Of a DNA stretch of 64,000 bases, positions 1 to 10,564 are shown in pieces. The position numbers and the translations under genes are program-made. Source of the stretch: Symbiodinium natans (taxonomy: Eukaryota; Sar; Dinophyceae; Suessiales; Symbiodiniaceae); assembly GCA_905221605.1 (NCBI GenBank), contig CAJNDS010000791.1:372001-436000 (forward strand). The letters are read 5' to 3'. The notes under the pieces are model-generated. The model was not told where the DNA came from. It saw only the letters and a list, made by a program, of their open reading frames with translations, and searched no databases. Position 1 is the stretch's first letter, and each line of letters starts with the position of its first letter.

Positions 1-2008
1 TGACATGACTTGAAGTAATATTAGTGCGCAGGGGCAAAGGCATGCTTAGGAAACCGGAACCGATTCGACATTGAATCTTAAACCTGATCGGACCTCAACT
101 GCTTACCCGGGTGCCCAGAAGTAGTGTTCAATGTCTGACTGGAATTGTGTGTAATTAGCTAGTTATGGCCTCATTTGGGACAGAAGGTAATTGAAGCAGA
201 CCAGGATCCAGGGCTCCACACTGATTTTACTGACCCCCCCCCCTCCCCGAGGAGCCAGAGGCCAATGCTGTTGGGGGTCCCGCGTGTCGGCGTCTGCTAC
301 AGAGGCAGCGCCCAAAATTGCAAGAAACTACTTGGCCCTCTGGAACCTCTCCTGGGACCCCCCGACCAGGAACCCTTCCTTGCACACCCTCCCCCCTGAA
401 ACCTTGAACCCCCCTGGGACACTCCCTGACACGTCCCCTAAAACCGTATGAGCCTGCCAGACCTGCGAAAAGTTTTTCGAATTTCTCGGGTTTAGAATTC
501 CCTATGAAAAGCATGAACCTACACGTACCCGAAGGTAAGCCAAGCGCACGGAACCCTCAAGTCAAGCCAACACCATCATAAATATGGGAACACATCTTTC
601 CACACATGACGTGCTCAAGACCTGTGAACAAGCATAAGCTGCGCAAGGATACATAAGTACTCTCTGGCCCTCTGGGACGTGGTACTGCACACGAGTGCAC
701 CACGGACATTGGCACCGGCCATACTTAATAGTTCGGCAAAACAACTGTCCCACATTAAGTACGTGGCATCTGCAAGCAGCCGCAGTCCCAACTCCCCACC
801 TAACCGAGCTCATGCCAGCACTGCAAATCCGGAATCCGAGAAGTCGGCATGACGTCGGACAGGGACTCGTAAACCTTCTTCTGCCTTTGCACCTTGCGCG
901 GAGGCACAGCACAGAAGATCTATGGCTCGCAAAGAGCCGATCTCTTGAATTTCAGAGCTTCGGATGTCGAACTTGAAACATCACGAACCCGTCCAGGGGT
1001 CCACGGGAACTCCCTGAGCCCTGCAACCTTCGCGACCTCAGAGACTCGGCGTTTTTGCCGTCAACAGAGAGCATGCAGGTGCTGTGGCTTAAAAGTGCAG
1101 GTATTCTCGGATTTTGAAGAGTGTGGCAGCTAGGATTCACAGCGGGGTCCACACCGGCCCATGTCTGTCCTTGTGCGTCACCTGTTTCATAAGAAGGGAA
1201 TAGCCACCCATCGCCCTTCAAAGTGAAGCCCTTCGGCGAAACAATGATAATAAAGTGAACGAGTAAGTATACGAACAATGCTGACAATAAGAAAGCTAAT
1301 GACAAAAGGGCCTCTCTCTATTTTGAATGAAAACCCGAAAGCTCGAACGTAGACTTGAAGCTGCAATGACGTTGAAGGGGCTTTGGGCCGTGGAGTTCGG
1401 GCCCCAACTCCCCAAGCCCCGGAACTCAGGAGCTTAAAGCCCTCCAGAACCCTCCGACGGCAACTTCAGAGTTGAAGGTTGAGGGAGAATGACGCCGCTA
1501 CTCAAAAGCTACAGCGTTTTGTGAAGTCTTGATGACCCTCTGACCTTAAACCCCTACTAGGCCTGTGGATTAAGGGTTCAGGGCTCCGTAGGACCAACGC
1601 TTTCTTTCACCCTGTTGATCGACTCTCGTCTTAGCTTAGGAGCCCGCCTGTGTGAGGCCGGCAAACTCCGGCGCTACAATCTCAACCTGGCTGCCGTTTC
1701 AAGCTGAAGGTTGGTGTTGAGGGTTGCTGATGTTGCCAAGATCCGTGTTCGGCAGCGGCAGTATCGAGGTCTTTTCGGGGCTCCGATAAAAAAACTGACT
1801 AGCTGCGACTAGCTAGCAGACATGCAAAACCATAGATGCCAAATGAACTTCAACCTCTCAGACTCGGTCTCCAAATGACAAACTGGCAAACCTGGATTGC
1901 AGGCATCTCTTGGACTAACACCTGAAGCCCTGCACCGACACTCTTCGCTAAGCCACTCAAGCTTACCAATTCCAAAATGAATGACTCTAAGCAGCCCCTG
2001 TATATTAT
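1..2008. other. No gene recognised; decayed telomere-like DNA
   Basis: No exon with coherent protein-like reading and splice borders was found on either strand. Scattered GGGTTT/CCCTAA fragments occur, as in the introns further right. Open frames here are short and have no recognisable motif. Confidence 0.5.
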
Positions 2009-5000
2009 CCGCCGACCCCAGCTTTGAGCGGGGGAGGCGCTAGTGAAGACCCATAGTCTTGCCGCTCTCTCCGCCACTCCGCCCGCTCCGCCCGTTCCAT
2101 CGCATGGCCCCCATGCCTCCATGCCCTCGACCCCGGCTCCAGCTCATGGCCCCAGGATCCCACATGGCTGCCACCACCCACACCTCATGGATGTTTTGGC
2201 ATTCTTTTAGGGGCTCCAGCTCATGGCCCCATGTCTCACATGGCTGCCACCACCCACACACCCTCCCCCTCCATGCACCCTTCCCATGGCCCCGTGGCCC
2301 CATGCCCCTATCAGATGACTTGAAAGGGCCCCAATCCATGCCCGCCCGCTCCGCCCTCCCCGCTCTCCCCACCCCATCCCTCCATGCACCCTTCCCGTGC
2401 CCGCTCTCCCCGCCCCCTCCGCCCGCTCCATTCCATGGCCCCCATGCGCCCTCGACCCCGGCTCCATGCCCTCGACCCCGGCTCCAGCTCATGGCCCCAG
2501 GATCCCACATGGCTGCCACCACCCACACACCCCTTCCCCGCATGCACGTTTCCCATGGCCCCGTGGCCCCATGCCCCTATCAGATGACTTTAAAGGGCCC
2601 CAGCGCATGCCCGCCCGCTCCGCCCTCCCCGCTCTCACCCCCCCCCCCCCCCCATGCACCCTTGCCATGTCCATCGCATGGCCCCATGCCCTCGACCCTT
2701 GGCACCCATGGCTCATGGCCCCATGGCCCCCATGCCCTCGACCCCGGCTCCATGCCCTCGACCCCGGCTCCAGCTCATGGCCCCAGTCTTGCCGCTCTCT
2801 CCGCCACTCCGCCCGCTCCGCCCGTTCCATCGCATGGCCCCATGCCCTCGTTTTGGCATTCTTTTAGGGGCTCCAGCTCATGGCCCCATGTCTCACATGG
2901 CTGCCACCACCCACACACCCTCCCCCTCCATGCACCCTTCCCATGACCCCGTGGCCCCATGCCCCTATCAGATGACTTGAAACGGCCCCAATGCATGCCC
3001 GCCCGCTCCGCCCTCCCCGCTCTCACCCCCCTTCCCATGTCCATCGCATGGCCCCCCATGGCCTCGACCTCCTGGCACGCATGGCTCACCCACACCTCAT
3101 GGATGTTTTGGCATTCTTTTGCTCATGGCCCCATGTCTCACATGGCTGCCACCACCCACACACCTCCCCGCCCCCTCCGCCCGCTCCGCCCGCTCCATTC
3201 CATGGCCCCCATGCCCTCGACCCCGGCTCCATGCCCTCGACCGCGGCTCCAGCTCATGGCCCCAGGATCTCACATGGCTGCCACCACCCACACACCCCTT
3301 CCCCCCATGCACGTTTCCCATGGCCCCGTGACCCCATGCCCCTATCAGATGACTTGAAAGGGCCCCAGTGCATGCCCGCCCGCTCCGCCCTCCCCGCTCT
3401 CACCCCCCCCCCCCCATGCACCCTTCCCATGTCCATCGCATGGCCCCCATGCCCTCGACCCCCTGGCACCCATGGTTCATGGCCCCATGATCCCACATGG
3501 CTCATCCCCCCACTCTCCCCGTGCCCGCTCTCCCCACCCCCTCCGCCCACTCCGCCCGCTCCATTCCATGGCCCCCATGCCCTCGACCTTGGCTCCAGCT
3601 CATGGCCCCAGGATCCCACATGGCTGCCACCACCCACACACCCCTTCCCCCCATGCACGTTTCCCATATGGCCCCGTGGCCCCATGCCCCTATCAGATGA
3701 CTTTAAAGGGCCCCAGTGCATGTCCGCCCGCTCCGCCCTCCCCGCTCTCACCCCCCCCCCATGCACCCTTCCCATGTCCATCGCATGGCCCCCATGCCCT
3801 CGACCCCCTGGCACCCATGGCTTATGGCCCCATGATCCCACATGGCTCCCACCACCCACACCTCATGGATGTTTTGGCATTGTTTTAGGGGCTCCAGCTC
3901 ATGGCCCCATGTCTCACATGGCTGCCACCACCCACACACCCTCCCCCTCCATGCACGCTTCCCATGGCCCCGTGGCCCCATGCCCCTATCAGATGACTTG
4001 AAAGGGCCCCAATCCATGGCCGCCCGCTCCGCCCTCCCCGCTCTCCCCACCCCATCCCCCCATGCACCCTTCCCGTGCCCGCTCTCCCCGCCCCCTCCGC
4101 CCGCTCCGCCCGCTCCATTCCACGCCCTCGACCCCGCTCCATGTCTTTCGACCCCGGCGCCAGCTCATGGCCCCAGGATCCCACATGGCTGCCACCACCC
4201 ACACACCCCTTCCCCCCATGCACGTTTCCTATGGCCCCGTGGCCCCATGCCCCTATCAGATGACTTGAAAGGGCCCCATGCATGCCCGCCCGCTCCGCCC
4301 TCCCCGCTCTCACCCCCCGCTCCCCCCCATGCACCCTTCCCATGTCCATCGCATGGCCCCCCTGGCACCTATGGCTCATGGCCCCATGATCCCACATGGC
4401 TCCCACCACCCACACCTCATGGATGTTTTGGCATTCTTTTAGGGGCTCCAGCTCATGGCCCCATGTCTCACATGGCTGCCACCACCCACACACCCTCCCC
4501 CTCCATGCACGCTTCCCGTGGCCCCGTGGCCCCATGCCCCTATCAGATGACTTGAACCCGCCCCCTCCGCCCGCTCCGCCCGCTCCATTCCATGGCCCCC
4601 ATGCGCTCCATGCCCTCGACCCCGGCTCCAGCTCATGGCCCCAGGATCCCACATGGCTGCCAACCCCGGCTCCAGCTCCTGGCCCCAGTCTTGCCGCTCT
4701 CTCCGCCACTCCGCCCGCTCCGCCCGTTCCATCGCATGGCCCCCATGCCCTCGTTTTGGCATTCTTTTAGGGGCTCCAGCTCATGGCCCCATGTCTCACA
4801 TGGCTGCCACCACCCACACACCCTCCCCCTCCATGCATTTTCCATGGCCCCTTGGCCCCCCTTGAAAGGGGCTCAGTGCATGCTCGCCCGCTCCGCCCTC
4901 CCCGCTCTCACCCCCCCCCCCCCCCCCAGGCACTTCCAGTCCATGCCATGGCCACATGCCGCCTGACCCTGGCACCCATGGTCCACCCCATGAACCACCC

Positions 5001-5642
5001 ACACAGCCCTTACATCAATGCACGTTTTCCCATAGGACCCGTGGCCCATGCCCCTGATCAGAGATCTTAAAGGGCCCCGGCATGCCGACCCGCTCCGCCT
5101 CCACGCTCGGCTCACGCCCCCCCCACCAATCACCCTTCCCGATGATCCCATGCATGGCCCCCATGCCTCGACCCCTGCACCCATGGCTCATGGCCCAGAA
5201 AAACCTAGGCTCATCCCCGGACATACACTCTTCCACGTGCCCGCTCTACACGCGCCCCTTCACGCCCCTCCGCCCGCTCCATTCCATGGCCCCCATGCCC
5301 TCGACCCCGGCTCCATGCCCTCGACCGCGGCTCCAGCTCATGGCCCCAGGATCTCACATGGCTGCCACACCCACACACCCCTTCCCCCCATGCACGTTTC
5401 CCATGGCCCCGTGACCCCATGCCCCTATCAGATGACTTGAAAGGGCCCCAGTGCATGCCCGCCCGCTCCGCCCTCCCCGCTCTCACCCCCCCCCCCCCAT
5501 GCACCCTTCCCATGTCCATCGGGTTTCTGGCACCCATGGCTTATGGCCCCATGATCCCACATGGTTTTCGGGTTTCGGGTTTCGGGTTTCGGGTTTCGGG
5601 TTTGGGGTTTGGGGTTTAGGGTTTAGAGTTGGGGGTCGGCGG
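2009..5642. repeat. Complex GC-rich satellite with inverted 11-bp ends (copy A)
   Basis: The block consists of diverged repeats of about 270-390 bp. Each unit carries the anchor TATCAGATGACTT (near 2310, 2580, 2968, 3345, 3697, 3989, 4255, 4546 and 5428, with a degenerate copy near 5060), then runs of CATGGCCCC, ACCACCCACAC, CTCGACCCCGGCTC and GCCCGCTCCGCC. A second marker, GTTTTGGCATTCTTTT, recurs at about 2190, 2850, 3110, 3870, 4425 and 4755. The block opens with CCGCCGACCCC (2009-2019) and closes with its inverse complement GGGGTCGGCGG (5632-5642). All six frames stay open over hundreds of codons only because of the repeat composition. I infer an amplified element interior, not a gene. 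Confidence 0.85.
5563..5630 (+). repeat. Telomere-variant heptamer array (TTTCGGG, TTTGGGG, TTTAGGG)
   Basis: Five TTTCGGG-type units are followed by two TTTGGGG units and then TTTAGGG-type units. The run lies exactly between the end of the satellite and the start of the inverted-repeat element. Confidence 0.85.
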
Positions 5643-5795
5643 CACTGGCGGTAGCCATTAAATCGGGCAGCGCGAGGTCCCCAAAGGACCGAGCAAATGC
5701 GGACCTTTTAGCCCGGGTCGTCCCGGGAATAGCCTTGCTGGCCTCTGGCCTTCTGCGAAGCAGAATTAGGCCGGACGCCAGTGCCGCCGACCCCC
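5631..5795. mobile_element. 165-bp inverted-repeat element (MITE-like), copy A
   Basis: The ends are a perfect 20-bp inverted repeat: GGGGGTCGGCGGCACTGGCG at 5631-5650 and its complement at 5776-5795. The interior has no open frame of note. A near-identical copy lies at 14821-14983. The structure matches a non-autonomous terminal-inverted-repeat element. Because both copies share the same flanking tail, it may instead be a structural module of a larger repeat. No target-site duplication is visible. Confidence 0.65.
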
Positions 5796-6216
5796 GCGTG
5801 CCGCCGGTGAACGGTTTTTTTTTCGTGGTTTTTTGCGTCGCCACGGAGGCCCCCAGAGGGCGCGCATCATGAGCATCAGCGGGTCCAGCCCGGGACCCCC
5901 AGGCGCGCATCAGGAGCATCAGCGGCTCCCGGGGCGGGACCCCGGGGGCGCATCAGGAGCATGACGCCCCCCAAAGGGCGGGCATAAATAGGAAAAAGGG
6001 AGTTTAGGGGCCTTATAAAGTGCTTAGAAACGTTAAGGAAGTCTAGGAGCCTCAAACGCTTAGAGATTTGAAGGGAGTTTAGGGGCCTGAAAATGCTTAG
6101 AAACTTAACGCGTAGAGATTTTAAGGGAGTTTAGGGGCCTCAACATGCTTAGAAACTGCTCGCCCCGGGCTTCTGCGTGCGCTGCCCGCCCATGGGCGCA
6201 GCCCCTTAAAATAATA
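5796..6216. repeat. Conserved tail of the composite repeat, copy A
   Basis: This stretch is almost identical to 14984-15425; copy B carries an extra 24-bp segment after GGGCATAA. It contains three tandem copies of a module with GCGCATCAGGAGCATCAGCG, then three copies of a module built on GGGAGTTTAGGGGCCT and TGCTTAGAAAC. The similarity between copies stops abruptly after CCTTAAAATAATA. Confidence 0.85.
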
Positions 6217-7956
6217 TGCCGGGAACACCGAAGCCCAAAAAGTAAAATAATGTTCTACTTCAACGACAAGAAAGGATTCAGGCAAGCCCCAAAACCTCAA
6301 GGCTAAGTCTCCAAATATCCTCATAGGCTCTGGCGGTGAAGTGGGACTCGCCGGTCAGGCCTCCGTATGCGCAGATATCTATCCTCTTTGCCACTTCAGA
6401 GTGTCTAGGATCGGGCTCGGAGGCTTGGATGGCACGAGCCTGCAAATTGAAAGGCCTAATTTTCATTTAGGAAGACGGGTCCCGTTTCTGATTTCGTGCG
6501 CGCCTCTTCCCCGCCTAAACTGTGAGACAAGAGCCGGTGAGGGCTCTTTACATCCTTACGGACGTTTAAGGCTTTCGTTCGGACAAGTTTGATTTTGGTT
6601 GAGTTATTAAAGTTCCATGTACTTGCATCTTACCATATGTATATATACATATGTAATGCGTATGGATTTGTAGTTAGAAACCCTTATGAAAATGCAAAAA
6701 AGGTGCTCCAGGCGAGGGAGCATGTGAAATTAAAGTCATACGTCCCCCGTGCGCATGTGCTGAACTGTCCTCATTTTTTTTGACCCTCTTTTAGCTTGGC
6801 CTTGGTACGTTCTTGAAATGCTCTTAGGAATGCTCTTGAAGTGGTCTGACACTGTTTAAGGGTCTCGGCAGGCATTGTTGTTCACTGCGCAAGCCGCACG
6901 TCTGTAACCATCAGCAACGATTTTTTCCAATGCAATTACAGTGCCCAGCGCGGCATCAGCAACGACATATTGCATTAGATTTGACGGGAAGCAGAAGCAA
7001 CTATATTCAAATTAAGAGTGCCTGCAGCTCGCAATTCTGCTTTGGGCTTCTTCGAAGGAGTCTGCCATAAGGTACGATCAAGCAGCAGTGAGGTAGATCG
7101 GTGTAGCACCGTATTCTCTAGCCAGATCATGAAGTATAAGGGAATGAGCTTGCAATACATGATCTTGACTGGGAATTGTAAGAGCGTAGCACTCTCCATG
7201 GCATACATATGAGAACAGGCTGAATGATGGATCTGTACGCTTTGGGAACTGCGAAGAGCCCCCTCAAACTGAACAAGATGAAGGAGACAGTTTGGCAGAA
7301 TACGAAAGAGTTCAGGAGACTCCCCTCTATCTCACACTTAAGGAGACCGGACCTTTGCAAGCCCAAAGCTACGGGTTCGTTTAAATGGGTTTTGGGTTCT
7401 CTCTGGGCTTCAGGACCCGGCCAGGTCAAGAGGCTCATGTAGTCTTCGCGCCCTTAAGGCTTATAAGCACTGAACTCCCAAAGTCCTGAACTCAGGGCTC
7501 TCAGCCGAGGTGAAACCTCTAGACTCTAGCTAAGCCCCCCAATGCCCTGACCTAAACCTCCAACACCCTATACTCAGCCCTATACCTTAAACTCCTGTGA
7601 TGGGCTGCCGGGCCCATCTCCAGAGCACCGGCGTCACCCTCGTGCGCTGCCTGAAGATAGCCGGGTTCAAGTTTAGTGTAGGGTGTTCAGGGTGGTTGGT
7701 CTCCAAGACCTCAAAGTCAAGTGAACCGTAAACCTCAACCCTGAACAAGAACAACGCACCGAAAAGCTCCATAGCTCCGGGATATGGACTCCAGGCTCTT
7801 AGTGTATCGTGGGTTGCAACCCCCTCGCCTCTGAAATGGGACAAGGCTGCAAACTTCGGAGATCTCCAACCTTTACCCTGTCTCGGCAGCCTGCAAATGC
7901 TTCAGAATGGTTCAACGTGCTGAATCCCGAAACCGAGAGCCCTGAACTGCTCGAGC
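6217..7956. other. No confident gene; one possible short exon near 7.62-7.67 kb
   Basis: Most of this stretch holds only AT-richer unique DNA with telomere-like fragments. On the minus strand at about 7620-7668 a GC-rich stretch after a CAG acceptor reads AAHEGDAGALEMG, reminiscent of an ankyrin-type helix. The frame is not secured by neighbours. Confidence 0.3.
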
Positions 7957-8016
7957 TGTAGGTGGCCCGGCGGAGTCGTCCACCACGCCCAGGTTGATGA
8001 GGGTGAAGCTGCTATC
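7957..8016 (-). CDS. Candidate exon, product unknown
   Basis: After the acceptor CCTAAG the minus strand reads DSSFTLINLGVVDDSAGPPT, with almost every codon ending in G or C, as in the secure exons of this window. It ends before a GC-type donor (ACA then GCTCGA). It could be a 3' exon of the glutaredoxin fusion gene or belong to a separate downstream gene. No domain is recognised. Confidence 0.4.
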
Positions 8017-8439
8017 CTTAGGACCCAGGGCCCTAGTCATAGTAATTGTGAGTTCTAGACAGGCATTTTTGGGACACACAAGCAGGTTTGAAGCTGAGAA
8101 CGCTACAAGAACTTTAAGAGCCTTAATATTCATCAACAAACTACGTTGGAGGCCGAGAATCCAAAGCTTTGCAAAGAGCCGTGGCTGTCGGCCTGGTTAC
8201 CGCGCGAAGCGCAAGGCTTGTCCAGGCAAAGCGTTGTGGGTTCAGGATTTTCGGGTTGAGATTGATATGTAATGAGTCCTTCCCGTTTCCCAAAATGCCA
8301 GGGCCTCAAAAGAACAACGTCCAACTTAAACAGCCCTAAGCCCTAGCCTCAAACCCTAAAAACCTTTCTTAGTTACACCGCGGGCTCCGTGACATCCTCG
8401 CAGGTCTAACGGGGACCACTGCGTGGTTGTTCGACGGCT

Positions 8440-8535
8440 CTGTTTAAGGGGGTTTAGGGGCGTTTAGGGAGGTTTAGGAGGCTTTAGGGGGGTTTAGGGG
8501 GTTGAGGTTTAGGCCTAGGGGGGTTTACTTTGGGT
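8440..8535 (+). repeat. Cluster of TTTAGGGG-type units
   Basis: About eight irregular copies of GGTTTAGGGG follow each other with small insertions. This is a denser version of the telomere-like sequence scattered through the window. Confidence 0.7.
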
Positions 8536-9344
8536 ACCAGTACGGGGCTGTGGGATGTTAGGGGTGTTGGGTTGGGCTTACGTGTTTCGGGGGCTTAGAG
8601 AGTGGGCTGTAGGGTTTTTGGGGTTTTCAGGGTCAGGCGAAGTACTCTTGCGACCAGCGGGGTGGGCTTGAATTTCAGAGGAATGCACACTGGGCAAAAA
8701 GGCCAGAATCTCCGGCAACTCAATGTCGGGTGCCCGCCCCCTCCTCTTCTGATGAGATTCTCATCCTCAAACCATTACCCTAAACCCCCACAATGGTGTG
8801 ACCTTGAAACGTCTTCGAGCGCTTTGCATGTGCCTCTGTCGTGGGGATGAGGCTAGGAAACATTGCCAGGGACGTTGTTTGCGACACTTTCATTTTCGCC
8901 AGGTAAAGTTGCTCTTGTGCTGTCGGGTTCAGTGCTCTCCTGAACCCCGAAGATCCATGCACAACCCCATGGACTCAAGAACTGCATTTTTGATGTCCAA
9001 ATGCAAGAAAGTCCTTACATATGGACTTGGGAACTTACTGTCAGAACAAACCCAGGATCTGAGATACAAAAGTGCCCATGGGCTAAGGGGTGTAGGGCTC
9101 AGAGCATTGCACAGTGCGGCCTTTTGGGGTCGTCGATCAGCTTGATGTCACCTGGCTCTAAAGCCAAACAAGTTGTCGTCGACATCACCGAGACTAAGTT
9201 CTGGACTTTGACCGGGCAAATCATAAGCAAAACGTTGGTTTGTAGCAACCTATAGGAGTGCATGCGGCACGCGGTTTCTTTCATGTACATGGGGCAGGCC
9301 GTTCACGATCTCGACTTACAGTACAAATACCACATAACTGCAGC

Positions 9345-9437
9345 TCGGGCCGATTGGCCACGCTGGGCTGGGTACCCTGGCTGATGAGCTCGAGCGCCTT
9401 CAAGCGCTGGCCCAGAAAGTCTCCAGCGCGAAGGGGG
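9345..9437 (-). CDS. Candidate exon, product unknown
   Basis: The minus strand after a GCAG acceptor reads DFLGQRLKALELISQG followed by TQPSVANRPE. Third codon positions are nearly all G or C, whereas the overlapping plus-strand frame is much less biased. The donor is probably GC (CCCGA then GCTGCAG). No family is recognised; it may belong with the candidate exons at 10143-10216 and 7957-8016. Confidence 0.4.
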
Positions 9438-10142
9438 CTGCACAGAGCCCTGAACTTTTATCCTCCTCAACCCTCATCGCCTCGCGAGTACTGCGCAGCA
9501 GCTGCGTCAGATTCCGAGGCCGCAGAACCTGAGATGGGTTTAGGGCACCCTAAACCCTAAACCCTAAACTCTACAGTGACTCTACAGTTTTTGGGTTAGG
9601 GGTTTGGGGTTGGTTTTGATGGACGTTAAGGCTTAGGGATCGTGTGTTAGGGTTTAGGGTTTGGATTGCAGGGTTTAACGTTTGGGTCAGGAGTCGAGAG
9701 AGTGTTGACCATGCTTTACTTGACGATATGTTCTGAAGCTCAGGGTGTGGGGTTGCAAAAAGTCGGGCTCAGGAAATCCGAAACCCTACCCTGTTCAAGG
9801 GTTCGGATGCTCCTCTCTGGCCGATATGTAGCTTAAGGGACCTTGGTGTTAGGAAATCGACGTAACACATACAAGACTTGAACCCTAACTCAAATGCTCC
9901 AGACGCACGCCAGTGCCTCTATGAAACTCCACGGCCCCAAGAGCGGCAAGGGTTGAACCCCGTATTAACAAAGTACTGAACCGAGAATGGAAGAACAAAA
10001 ACGTATACTATAAACATGTACATATATATATATACATACATGAAAATCTACATGAGAATACGGTCAACTACAAATAAACACGCAAAACAAAATCAGGTCT
10101 CGGATGGCCGGGCTTGGGCTTAGGGCACAGTTGCCGCTCTCG

Positions 10143-10216
10143 TCCAGTTCTTGAGTGCCAGGTTGCTGTCTCCAACTCCCTCGTTGGCCATGACCAGCAT
10201 CTGCGCGTCAGAGGGC
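10143..10216 (-). CDS. Candidate exon, product unknown
   Basis: The minus strand reads PSDAQMLVMANEGVGDSNLA then LKNW before a possible GA donor; the frame otherwise runs to a TAA stop at about 10125. Codon third positions are GC-rich. It lies 350 bp downstream of the last secure glutaredoxin exon and could be a C-terminal extension of that protein or the start of another gene. Confidence 0.4.
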
Positions 10217-10564
10217 TCCGATGGAGAAATCTCCAAAGCTTCCAAAGCCAAGCACAAAATGCCCAGAAAAGTAGCCCCTGAAGGATCCGAATTCGGGCCC
10301 TCAGCTCATGCAGATGAACAGCGCATGCAGAGTGCTCCGCAAGTTCAACTTTCAACGTCTTGACATGGCCCAAGACGCTAGGTTTCTGAGGTGTAGGGGG
10401 CCAGAGAAATTTGGGCTTGGAGATGCCTGGGACGGGAGCCTTGCAGCCATCAGTGCAGAAAATTGGCATGTTGACCTCCAAGCCGAAAGCCGGATTTGAA
10501 ACCTGAAGCCCCCGAAAACATGCACAACCTGTTCGTCCCTTCTTTGCACGCCCGTAAGGTTGAC

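Noticed and set aside
2059-5440. Long open frames on both strands (up to 336 codons) rich in His, Pro, Met and Gly
   Set aside because: They follow the GC-rich satellite units, are open in nearly every frame at once, and have no domain or splice structure.
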